Positions 49,241-60,602 of a stretch of 64,000 nt of DNA are shown piece after piece (the first letter of the stretch is position 1; the number at the start of each line of letters is the position of its first letter). Origin of the DNA: Cyathus striatus (Eukaryota; Basidiomycota; Agaricomycetes; Agaricales; Nidulariaceae); NCBI GenBank assembly GCA_025738555.1, contig JAOVFP010000010.1:806001-870000 (forward strand), read 5' to 3'. A program made the position numbers and the translations under genes. The notes below the pieces were generated by a model, which did no database searches, was not told where the DNA came from, and saw only the letters and a list, made by a program, of their open reading frames with translations.

Positions 49241-49807
49241 ATTCCAAATGCTTGAATGGAATGGAACTCACTGTGGCTTTGCTCCGGCCTCATTTGCTAA
49301 GGGAACACTTGGCCTTAGCAATTCCACAAGCAACACAAGCACTAAAGAGAGTTCTCATAAATGCTATAGATTGATAATTGTGATTTACTCACCTATTGGC
49401 CTCTTTAAGGCGATAGCAGTCAGAACCATGCTCCCTATAATAAGTGCAAAACACCATATGTTTGAACTATTTCTCCCAAGAGGTATCTGTCAGCAAATTC
49501 TGAGACACACCCATGGGGGGGAGAGGTTGCAATGGGCTACCTTAAATGCAAAACAATGTGTAATTATGTGTGGTCATATATGACCAGAATTTTATTGTTC
49601 TCAAGCCAGATTGACCATCTTTATGACCCGCTTTGGCTGATTATAAGTCAAGAGTGTATAATAATGAAAGAGTCGAAGCTCAATATTGATAAATATGGTA
49701 TTTCTACATAGATAATACTTGGACAATGCACCAACTTGCAGTATTTAATTGCACACAGTCACATACTATGCCTACTTGCTACTTAGCAACTTCTTAGATC
49801 ACTGAAG
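49241..49807. other. Gap before the zinc-finger/PHD gene
   Basis: Apart from the weak knuckle-like tract on the minus strand near 49430, nothing is recognised. The promoter of the following gene would lie at its right end. Confidence 0.35.
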
Positions 49808-52800
49808 ATGATGACTAGTAAATCAAAGAAAAAGATGGTAAGTGCCCCACATTATCTAAGTAATTTATGATTTTGATCTATTATTATACAGTCTACTCAA
49901 TTTACTAAGGACTCCACATGCTTTTGTGATTCATGTGGAATTAATGTTCATATAGGACTTGGTGGTGATGGAAATTGGAACAATCATATAGAAGGCAATT
50001 CACATCACCAAATTGCCACTGCCAAATCAACCACACACTTAATTTCCAGTTTCTTTGAGAAGTGTAGCAAACAAGATGCAGTGGTACTTAGTGGACAGAA
50101 GTCTGTACCAAGGCCGACAGTACTTTCTAGTACAACACTATCAGGGCCCCTTACTCCCAGTCATTCCATAAATGGATGTAATGAGGCAATAATTGATGTA
50201 GATGCACCAGATTATACTACTAATCCACTCTCATTTCATGTATGTGAAAATGAATGTCATTGCAAATTGGTATCCACAAATAATTGCCCAGGATACAAGC
50301 TCATACTTCCTACTGATCATAATCCTTTTTCATCTTATCTGTTTTTGGTACACACAACAAGAGATCTTCCTTGGAATGTCTTTATTGAACATGAAAATTT
50401 AATTTTACATTCCCTTTCCTGCTCCAGAGTGGGAAACTCTGCAAAGGATCCTTGTCTCTCATGTTTGCAAATCCATAATCACAATATTGTGGCAGGAATA
50501 CAATTTTGACTACTTGATGGTGCTCCTGAATTGAAACCTTGGGCCTACCTAACTATTGCACAAATGTACTCAGCCTTGAAGAAGAAGTCTGCACAGATTA
50601 ACCAGCTAAAGTTGAATTCACTCAACATGGCTCACAAAATTAATGTTCACAATGAACAGCTACAGGCTTGGAAGCACCTTTCAATGGCTATTGGGAGTGA
50701 AGATATTCCTCGCATTCACCAACTAATGGGAAGGGCATATTGAGAGGGGTGAAGTGTTTATTCAATGCTTGAAGATGTTGATTGTGCTGCTCATGGACTT
50801 TACCAACCTTGCAGATATGACAAAGCTGATTTTCAGTGTACATTCCTTATTTATAAACTTGGTGGTTGATCTGCTGCAACTATTTCCCAGTGTACCTTTG
50901 GTTTACCTGTTGAAGGCTCTAATAAATTCGTGTGATGATGTATATTGTGGGGGTAAACGCACATGGTAAACAATGTAATGTACAAATTTAAATACAAAAT
51001 ATGTAGTACATAAAAGGCATAGTTAGGTGGCATAGAATAAAATGGAAGACATACATGAAACATATAGTGGTGTGAGCAGGGATCATTGAGACATTTGAAT
51101 ATGGTTGTTTCTCATATTCCAACATTACCCTCAATAAATGCAACAAAATCACACATAGTAACAACCCATTGCAGTCATCTGCTCAATTCCCAACTGTACT
51201 GGAGATGTCATCAAATATTCAATGCATATATCCTAGAGAACAGAGTGTTTCTGGAAATATCAAGGTTGGTGTGGTCATGCAAATTGACGAGATTAAAATT
51301 CAGGAGCATTTGCAGTGGGATCCCAGATCTAATATGATTTTAGGTGTGTGTCATGAACATGGAAGCAAATGTTCATTGGAGTTCCACTCAGAGTATCAAG
51401 CAGATATCATTCTAGATTGTCTAAAGAAGAAGGAAATACATCTGGCAACTGAAGTAAGTCTATTTACCTTATGCTATTGCTTTTTCTGAAGAAAAAAATA
51501 GGCAACTGTAATTGCTTGTTCTATTTTATCCAATGTGCCATTAGAATATGCAGCAAAGCCATTTGTTATCAGTGGCAGTTGCAAGCAAGAAACAGTAAAA
51601 GAGCAAAGGCATCTCTTGCAGAGTGCTTCAGCAATACTTAAATCTGGTCTCAGTGCTGATCAACATCTTTACTGTATTGCATCAGATGGTGATGCACATA
51701 GGCATGCTTCACTTATTTCAATCACCCTTAAGGACAGGCCTTCTCCCAACAGCAGGTTGCATGGAATATTATTGCCACTACCACTATTTAATATGCTTTG
51801 TGTCCCAGATGAAATAACATGTGACTTTGACTGGAAACATGTCTTGAAGCATTTTCAAAATACAGACCTTCAGCAAAGAAGATTTTCTATTGATGGTGTT
51901 CTGACTACAGTGGAAATTCTCCATGGACATCTGCTTTCTCTTGGTATTTCTTCACCAACAGTTAATTCAATTTTAATGCCAAATGACAAGCAAGATGTTG
52001 TTTTAATGATGAAGTTATTGCATGCAATAGCATCTCTTCCAGAATGTGATTCTAATGCCCATCCAAGTGTTGTGGCTACTCATCATGTTCTCTGACTTTT
52101 AGGAAAAGTGTACTTTTTTCTTCTACAAGCATACCTCAATGTTGAGCTTTGTCTTGATCAACAGCTCGCATATTTGAGTGCTGTGGCACACCTCATCCTT
52201 GCTCTCTATCACATTAACAAGGGGGATTTCATTCCAGTGCAACTCTACTTTGATGTTGAATCAATGATTAAAAATGTATACTGTGGAGTCGGCAAAGTTC
52301 AAATTGACAATCCATCAGGCCAGTTCTGGATTACACTACTTGGAACTGATGGCCTTGAGAAAGTTTTTGGAAAGGTCTGCACAATGGTGGGAGGTGACAC
52401 AAATGCAGATCAACTACAGTTGACAATTCACATCAATGGAGCTGTTCAGTGCATCAATATACTAGAGGAGCATCCAGACTGAGGAGCTAATTCACAAAGG
52501 CTTAATTTAAAACCACTGTCTGAAAATCCTGAGAGCATTATGAGTGGATAAGATCACATCAGTCCCAGAACATGGAAGGGGAATGTTGATGTTCAGAATG
52601 TTGTACTTGAAGCATGCTGGAAAGAAGGTCGATGGAAAGCAGAAGATATTCTTACTTATGCTGGGGTACTGGTTCCATTTGAAATGATGGAAGAAACTGG
52701 AGTTATGATATTTTGTGTCCATTTGGTGATGGAAAAGTGGTTCTGGTTAATGGAAAAGTAAATGCAGCTGAATCCAAAGAAGAAGCAGACATGCCCAATC

Positions 52801-54784
52801 AAAATGACATGGGGTCATTGGCAGCTACACTTGACAACTTAGATCTGGAACCAGACATCAATGACTTAGCAGGAATTGCAGAGGCTGAAAATAATGAGGA
52901 CATGCAATGTCAGAAACATGAACCTTGGGTATATGTCAAATCTACCACAGATTCCCAACTGAAGAAAATCCATAAAGCATCCATGACACATCTCTACTCT
53001 AATCCATTTTCAATTATAGACTCAAAGGATTGTCTAAAGCATGTACATGGTTACTCACAATTTAATGACTTGCGAAGTCTTGATGAAGTTTATGCTTCAG
53101 CTGGTAATGGAGGTGATCAGCTAGGATTGGCAGTTGAGGACCCTGCTATTACACTTGTGCAATGCACAAATTTCACTTTTTTGGCTGTTGTACAGGTTAA
53201 AGGGATTCGGCATGGACATAATGATGTCAGATCTATTTCAACTAGTCTTTTGCATGAGCCAAATGTTAAAATTCATGCACAAATAATGAAACTTGCACTG
53301 AGAGATACCTCCCAGCAGCCAGATGGACCAGATTGGGAATGGATTGGTAACTTTGAACACCAGGCAAGCTTCCATGAAGCTGAAGGTCATTGGTTTGAGG
53401 TCATCGATCCTGTGTTAATGCCTGCATCAAGAGGTCATAACAAAGGAATGAATACTTACATTTTTCAAACCTCCAAATTGTGTGGCTTCACAGCCCTTAT
53501 TCATGAACACATCCAGACAGAAGTTGATGAGCTTCCAGTAATTAATCTAAGTGATTCATATCCCTATCACACACAAGGAGGTATGTCACTAATATTAATT
53601 ACACTCAATGGTTACTTACCTTAGAGCAGGTGCTTGCTTCGCATGTGAAGCTGATAGTCCAAACTTTGGCAGAGAACCCAACACCAGAACATGCAGGTAT
53701 TGCCCTAATTTTGATACTGCCAACCTCAGTGCACCAGAACTTCTTAAGCACATGGGAGTACATATACTTCATGATGTTTGACTCCATGATATTAACAATG
53801 CATGTGGGTTGTGCTTGAGTTCAACAAATGGTTGTGTTATCCATCTTTTCAACAAAGGAAATACAATGCAAATATCTATGGATAAGTCAAAGTGCACAAA
53901 TCTGCATAAATTCCACTTAAAGCAAGCTGCTAAACACACAGATCACTCACCTTGCACTAACTATCCAATAAAATGTGACATCTGTCCAGATGGTGCACCT
54001 GCTGTTTGGAAATATAACTTGCAGTTGCATATCCTATCTGCCCATCCAACAGCAATGGTCCAGAATTATATGAGATTTTACAATATCTCTGAATGAGAGG
54101 TAACATTAATGAAAGCTGCTTATCTTTCAAAGCCTCATGTTTCTAAAAAGAAGAAACTCCAACTCAGAAACTTGATGATCTCTGAAGGATATAGTACAAG
54201 GATGCTGCTGGAGTAAGTCAGATTATAACTTCTATTCATGAATCAAAACAATTAAACTCATCGCTTGAAACAAGAGATGATTATGGTGCTGAAAAAGAGG
54301 ATGAAATTGAAGAAGATCCTGATGAAATAGATCATAGTGATGAATCAGACAGTGAAGATACTGAGGAGAACCAAACCACAGTGCAACCCAGCACTGAAAC
54401 CACAACAAATGAAACTCGTGCTGAAGGTAGTAAATTAGTAGCATTGGTTATTGCAAAAAGACTTACCTTTTTATAGAAAGTTCATCCTCAAGACCAAAAA
54501 GAAAAAGAACATTAATAGTAATGGATGAAGACCAGATGGTTTGTGCAGATATTGAATGTGGGGATGAAGTTTCATCGCAAGAACTCTTGCAATGTAGTGC
54601 ACCTGGCTGCAACCTTGCAGTAAGCATTTCTAATGGCTAATTCTGATGTATTATTGTTCTAATCTTTTACTAGTATCACCTTACATGTTGAGGATTGGTA
54701 GAAAGACCTACTGAGGCTTGGTTTTGTGATGACAAGTGCAAGAAAACTGCTGGGTATCGAGTTGCATTAGATCAAAAGAAGTGA
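49808..54784 (+). pseudogene. Decayed multi-zinc-finger and PHD-finger protein of an Agaricomycete multicopy family
   Basis: Exon 1 is 49808-49837 (MMTSKSKKKM); a 54 bp intron with GTAAGT/ACAG follows. Exon 2 has a BED-like finger (CFCDSCGINV, then HIEGNSHH). A helical part follows (QINQLKLNSLNMAHKINVHN), then a long central region (FDWKHVLKHFQNTDLQQRRF, LSAVAHLILALYHINKGDFI, GQFWITLLGTDGLEKVFGKV). Near the end is a Cys/His cluster (KCDICPDGAPAVWKYNLQLH) and a PHD finger (CADIECGDEVSSQELLQC, CKKTAGYRV). At least eight in-frame stops, nearly all TGA, and frame shifts near 51170 and 51500. From memory the family is widespread in Agaricomycetes with unknown function; a chromatin-reading or mobile-element role is inference. 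Confidence 0.75.
50908..51124 (-). mobile_element. Solo LTR of the gag-only family (LTR5)
   Basis: 217 bp matching the LTRs at 39269-39484 and 40545-40760; starts TGTTGAAGGCTCTAATAAA and ends CTCATATTCCAACA; perfect duplication TTACC at 50903-50907 and 51125-51129. It interrupts the zinc-finger/PHD gene; removing it rejoins the frame GLP then SINA. Confidence 0.93.
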
Positions 54785-55066
54785 AAGCTGGCACATTAAT
54801 TATGTAATATATCTATATATGGAAGGAGGAGGGGGGGGGAGGGGTTTTGTACATCTTAAACATGAAATATAACATTGTGTTCCAGATTTTTCAAGCTGAC
54901 ACCTCCTGATTTCTCCTCAATCTTCTCAGAACCTCCCTGAGTTGTTCCTGTACCTTCCTTAATGTTCTTGCTACATTCCACCTCATACCCTGAAGAGGGA
55001 AACTCATGGTTGAAGGTTCCTATGCAAAGAAATGCGAGTTGCTGGCATGTCCGTCCAGTGTAAGGT
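54785..55066. other. Region after the zinc-finger/PHD gene
   Basis: A G-rich run at 54823-54846 and a TC-rich stretch; no gene. Confidence 0.4.
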
Positions 55067-56248
55067 TGTTACGATCTGAGCTGGTCTTGTGGTGTCTTCT
55101 GGTCTTGTGATATAATAATCATGTGACTTGTCACTACACTCATAGATTGTATGACGAAGTCGAAGTCTAAACAGTTATAATGTAAGTTATACACTAATGG
55201 ACTTAGCAGTGTCTTCACAGTTACACTTGAAGAGCAGATATGAAGTAGTGGTGTTCTGGGTCTGAGGAGTTCTCAAAGAGGATAGAGGGGATTAGCCAGC
55301 TATATTGGATGATAGCTAAACTAAGATCAAGCTGAAGAAGCTTGATCGGAATACATGAGCTATTTATACAAAAGAAGCATGGTCCGTTTGCAGAGAGGTA
55401 TGTAACTATAAATAAGTCCATGACTTGCCATGACTCGGCAGAGGTCTAAGAATAGAATGCACAGTAATGCACAGCGTATCAGTAAGCAAGTCCTAGGAGA
55501 TAAGAGAAGTCCATGCCCATAGTATGACAAACCAGAGGGGGCGGGGTCAGGGAGATGAGTAAGTGAAAAGATATAAATAGAAGAGTCACATGAAAAAGAG
55601 GTAGTCTGGCAGGGTTGAGATGGAAAAAGTGTAACAAAGGTTCTAAGGTGATGAAATATGATAATCAGCAATAAATTTGAGAGGAAGAACGACGTAAGAC
55701 AAAGGGAGCTTCAAGTTGAAGTTCTGAGATGAGAGTGATCAAATGAAGTTCGTTTCGATGAGTTGACATGAGTAGAGCATTGCAGAACGATGCAGACAGC
55801 AACAGAGGACAATTATGAAACGCTTAAATGAGAGCTCGAGGTGGTAAACTTCACTGGATTGCTCAATACCAACATATACAATTTATATAGTAAAAGAGAT
55901 AGAAATACACCTAAAAAGAGCGAAATGAGTGTAAGTAAAGCCAAACACAAGTCTGTTTGGAATAGAATGTAGAAAATGAATTAAAAGATAAGGGGAGAAA
56001 GAGAATATGTTGAGATGTCAATATGGACATGATTAGACTTTGAGGCACCACTGTTGAGTGATCTCTCAGTTACTTGAGTCAGTGTTGTAAGCATTCTTGT
56101 GGTGGTCTTGGTGTTTACTATATGGTTAGCATTGTGGCAAAGGGGTGGAGGCGGAGAGCATCAGGGAGCATGTTGAGGTGGCAGAGACAATAGCATAGAC
56201 ATGCTGTTTCAAGCTTGATGACATGAATATGTCACATGACTATACACA
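55067..56248. mobile_element. Possible solo LTR or LTR-like block
   Basis: The block begins TGTTACGATCTGAGCTGG and may end CTATACACA. It is clearly richer in CpG than both sides, which suggests a separate, later insertion. I found no matching duplication, and no second copy in the window, so the limits and class are tentative. Confidence 0.35.
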
Positions 56249-56577
56249 TTCACAGAACTTGTAGAATCATTTGCTTCATAGTGCAGGCCAAATGCCTGCT
56301 CTACAACCCAGAACCAATCACCTCTCCCAACACTTCCAAGCCACTCCTGACACTCATCTCCATCAGATTTTCAATCTGCAGCACAACCACACTTGCCACC
56401 TTACCAGAATGTACAGATAGAATCAGTGCTGATGGAATCATGACATATGTGTTGTTATTGCATCTTGGAGCCAGATTTATTGGCCTTGGCTTTGGTCTTG
56501 GCTTACTGGAACTATCCCAGGAGGCCAGAGTTGAAGTTTCTGCTTGCTGGTTGGCTGTACAAAAAGCCAGAAGAGCA

Positions 56578-57802
56578 GAGCTCTTTACACTTAGCCATGT
56601 GTTCTGTATGGATCCACACGGAATCTGCACAGATTTTTTTCATTTTGGGAGAGGTTTTTTTGGGTCTGTACAGATTCCACACAGATTCCGAAAATTCTGT
56701 ACAGATTACGCAGAATTCCTCAGAATTCCGCATTACAGACCTGAAAATTCTGTACAGATTCTGTACAGAATCTGTATAGAATTTTATTATACTTATTTCC
56801 TTGCATGTGACACTCTGCATTAAGCATGACACTAGGTGTTGAGTGTGATACTAGGTGTTGAGTGTGACACTATATGTTAAATGTGACACTATAAGCGTGA
56901 CACTAGGTGTTGAGTGTGACACTATACATTATTGAGTGTCACACTAAGCGTTGAGTGTGACACTAAGCATTGAGTGTGACACTAAGCATTGAGTGTGACA
57001 CTAAGCATTGAGTGTGACACTAAGCATTGAGTGTGACACTAAGCATTGAGTGTGACACTAAGCATTGAGTGTGACACTAAGTGTTGAGTGTGATACTAAA
57101 CGTTGAGTGTCACACTAAGCATTGAGTGTCACACTAAGCTGTGACACTAAGTGTTGAGTGTGATACTAAACATTGAGTGTGATACTAAACATTGAGTGTG
57201 ACACTAAGCTGTGACACTAAGTGTTGAGTGTCACACTAAGCATTGAGTGTCACACGAAGTGTTGAGTGTCACACTATGCATTAAGTGTGACACTAAGCGT
57301 TGAGTGTGACACTATGCATTAAGCATGACACTATGCATTAAGTGTGACACTATACATTAAACATAACACTATACATTAAGCATGACACTAAGTATTGAGT
57401 GTGACACTCTGCATTAAGTGTGACACTAAGTGTTGAGTGTGACACTATACATTAAGCATAACACTATGCATTAAGTGTGATACTATGCATTGAGAATGAT
57501 ACTATATATTGAGTGTATCATGGATTTTGTATAGTGTGACACTTTTCACCTAAGGTTACACTTGACATTTGTGACAAGGCAGCAATGCATAAATCCACAC
57601 AGAATCCATGCAGAATATGTATGGAATCCATATAGAATAATCACCTCTAATAATAATAATAGCTACTATATAAATTCTGTATGGTATCTATACAGGTCTG
57701 TACAGGTCTGTACAGATCTGCACGGAATCCGTACGGAATTTTCGGATTCTGTGTGGATCCGTACAGATCCGTACAGACCTCTTGAGGGAGTGTAAATTAC
57801 TG
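56578..57802 (-). mobile_element. Satellite-bearing hAT-like element E2
   Basis: 1225 bp; perfect 8-bp duplication GAAGAGCA (56570-56577, 57803-57810); ends GAGCTCTTTACACTTAGCC and GGAGTGTAAATTACTG. It has the same plan as E1 in reverse: subterminal CTGTACAGA palindromes and a central 19-bp satellite at about 56808-57540. Confidence 0.9.
56808..57540. repeat. 19-bp satellite array inside E2
   Basis: Unit TGAGTGTGACACTAAGCAT; six or more near-identical units in a row near 56950-57070, with TGTTGAG and CATTAAG variants elsewhere. Some units are locally inverted (TGAGTGTCACACTAAGC). Confidence 0.9.
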
Positions 57803-57998
57803 GAAGAGCAGCAAGTTCCTCTGGGGTCACATTCACTGGAGTAACACTCATATCCATGATGGGGGTTAGAAAGGAACCAGATGTGCACAGTCTCTCTTAT
57901 TAGAACATTCACTGATCAATAGGATTCTCATATTATTTTTAGTTATATCTTCTCACAGGCAGTATGACCTTGTGGGCTTGGCCCAAAAAGGGGGATAC

Positions 57999-58768
57999 TA
58001 TTATATCTATGTCTGGCTATATCATGCCAACATTACCGAAGGCACCCATGTGACCTTCCAACATACTTGGTCCATTCCCAGAACAAACCTGCTACAGGTT
58101 TATACTTCCCAATGTTCCCCTCCAGGTTTATACCCAGAACCCATCAGGTTTTCTGTTAGGTATCTTGGATACATAGTTTCTCTTATGATGGTCTTACCAC
58201 GTCATTGTAGCATTACTCCTCCCTTCCATTCATACTTATCTGTTTCATTATGACCAATGTAGTTTAGTTCTTTATTCTTCATTCTGAACACATCATTTGT
58301 GCCCCTACTCCACTTGCCCAGACTATTCTCTTACCTATCTCTTTGACTTGTTCTTAGCTACCTGCTTCCACATTCACACCCATAGGTTTTTACTTAGTAT
58401 ATATAGACTTCCAGATGTACTAGTAGTCTTCAGTATTTGTATCAACTCTGTACAAATTCTTCCTACTCTAAGTTCTGAAACCCACTCCAGGTTTCCTTCA
58501 GGTTTCTCTCCCACTGCCTAGTGTAGTGGTGACGCCTCTCTCTATACTCTGAAATGTCCTCTTCTATTGAATATCATTCATTGTGAAATACAAACCATTC
58601 CCAGAAGATATCCAGGCAGCACAGCACATAAGCTGAAGCCATGGTTCACTTCTGCACTTCTGCTCTTCTTCTCATACCTGTACTCACTTTGGGTTTCCAT
58701 TATAGCTCTTCCATGCCTTCCAGGCATCTTCATGTTTGTTTCCAGTAAGAAGGATTTGGTATGTAACA
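57999..58768 (+). mobile_element. LTR4 copy b, probable 3' LTR of the broken gypsy element
   Basis: 770 bp matching the reverse complement of LTR4a. A polypurine tract (AAAAAGGGGGA, 57985-57995) sits directly to its left, as expected before a 3' LTR on the plus strand, the same direction as the gypsy pieces. Its first G is changed (TATTATATC for TGTTATATC). No target duplication (GATAC left, CAGAG right), as expected if the 5' end was lost. Confidence 0.65.
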
Positions 58769-59067
58769 CAGAGACAAGACAGAATGACAAGATGAAAACA
58801 ATGAGAGACAGAAAGAATGAGATTGAAATGATGAGATGGAAAGGATGAGAGAGACAAATTGAATAACAAGATGAAATAATGAGACAATGACAAAACATAC
58901 AGAAACAATGAAACCCTGCTCCACACCCCACAGCCAGCTCTCATATAACCCTCTCTCTCCCTCCCTCCCAAATCCTAGTTGAAATGAAAGAAAGAACAAA
59001 ATGAACTGACCTAAACTGCCCAAGTCCCCCACCAAAACCACAACCCAACTCAGCCCATACCAAAGCC
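58769..59067. other. Spacer left of DnaJ copy D
   Basis: Purine-rich GAGA/ATGAGA simple sequence and unassigned DNA; no gene. Confidence 0.4.
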
Positions 59068-60210
59068 ATAAGTCACAGGAAGGACTTTGTCACAAGCCTC
59101 CAATGCAGCAGCATGTCACTATAATAAGTGTAGCATGATAGCACATTTATAGTATACCAGGTAATCTGTCAATAATTGATCTACATGCCACCCAGCTCAG
59201 TGTGATTATAGTGAAGGAGGTGATATGCCGGCTTTTAATATACACTCATTTTTCGATTATTATTTCATTTTATTCAACTTCCATATTTAAATCTGTACAA
59301 GGAACCACCCCATGAGTACAAGAGTTGGAATGAGTTCCGAGTTGCCAACTATAGTATTTTCTACAAAATACACTACTAAGGGACAAGTACAAGGGCTGAG
59401 GTTGAGGCCTGTGCTGCCAGCCAAAGTATCTCAGCAATACGAACCAAGGGTATTGGAAGTATATCATATGGGACATCAGTTCTTTGTACTTATTTAATAC
59501 ACTACTTTGGTTTATTAGTAGCCATTGCACTACTTCTTTTACAATTATTATTATTTTACAATGAAGCCAATGTACTGCTCTTGTGCATCTCAAATGATTC
59601 CCTGCACCAAGTCCAATAGACCATGTGACGTTGCATAGAACCCTCTGGAAAATCCCTAAATCAGAACATATGGACTGCTGTTGCTCAGCCAGTAGCTTTC
59701 AGAAATATGCCTCATGCCTACGATATCCAGGTCTGAATAATAGAATAACTTAAATGTGTAAAACCACATGGACAATGGCATGTGAAACAGCCAAGCACAG
59801 TACCAATACCATCACGCACTATTGATGTGCACCACAGAAAGAGCCATTAACTCCGAAATTCCTTGTAACCACATGTTTTAGCACATGTACCAGGCTCGTA
59901 CCAACACCGCAGTGTTTGAGACCCTTCTGGAATAAGGTGTAACCATATGGATTGCCATATGGGGGGGTTCTCCACACCTTAGGGAATGTATGAACAGCAT
60001 TAGAAATAGCATACACAATCTATTTACATCTACTATACACTATTTACCATTACAAATAACGTAGGTAGGATTTTTAGTATATAATTTAGGGATGGTAGAA
60101 TAAGTAAAGCAAGTACTGCATAAGCTGTCTTCCATTCTCAGAGTAGAGTTGAGGTCTGTGAGGGTCACTGCTCAGAGCAGGAGGAATAGGGTTGGGAGTG
60201 TGAAGCACAT
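59068..60210 (-). pseudogene. DnaJ/TPR co-chaperone copy D, scraps
   Basis: 59068-59225 aligns with 2114-2262 of copy A (exon 2 start, intron 1), with CpG lost (AGGACTTTGTCACAAGCCTC for AGGACTTTGTCGTAGTCCTC). 60165-60210 is the signal-peptide exon with its ATG at 60210. An insertion of unknown kind (about 59226-60140) separates them. No frame survives. Upstream DNA (60211-60432) still matches the DnaJ promoter side of copy A. Confidence 0.8.
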
Positions 60211-60486
60211 TGTTCATTGGGTTTTGTTTTGCTTTTGTTGTGGTGGGTATTAGGAGGGTGATAGTAAGGAGATGGGGAAGGAGAGGGGGAAGAGAGACAG
60301 TGACAGCACTGTGAAGTAGAGTGAGCTGGGCATTGCCTTATTGGCTTTCTGAACACATAGTTTGTTTCCACAGGTCAGGTGATTACATACTTAAGTACTC
60401 ACATGCACATGTCAGGTGGCCTCGATAGCCAGTTGCCAAAAATAAAACACAGATACAACTTCCAATTAAGTACTCAGGTATTTTTA

Positions 60487-60602
60487 TGATTCCCCCATTG
60501 TGTATGATGGGGGATGTATGATGTGTATGATGGGGGGGGTATATGATGTGTATGATGGGGGTATATGATGTGTATTATGGGGGATGTATAATGTGTATGA
60601 TG
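60487..60602. repeat. GTATGATGTGTATGATGGGG minisatellite
   Basis: About five imperfect units of 22-24 bp. The last unit contains the target site of E3. Confidence 0.85.

Larger units (their letters stand above)
56301..57857 (-). pseudogene. Small unknown protein gene split by element E2
   Basis: Minus strand: MDMSVTPVNVTPEELAAL from 57857, interrupted by E2, then LAFCTANQQAETSTLASWDS and CNNNTYVMIPSALILSVHSG to a TAG near 56301. With E2 and one duplication copy removed the frame is open for about 106 codons. No family recognised. It may be a decayed exon of a longer gene. Confidence 0.45.

Noticed and set aside
55067..56248. Full LTR retrotransposon
   Set aside because: No second LTR, no pol or gag sequence and no matching duplication; kept only as a weak LTR-like block.
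26000..58000. Classical ascomycete RIP as cause of decay
   Set aside because: The changes I can check favour CG to TG or CA and CGA to TGA rather than CA to TA, so CpG methylation decay fits better; no counts were run.
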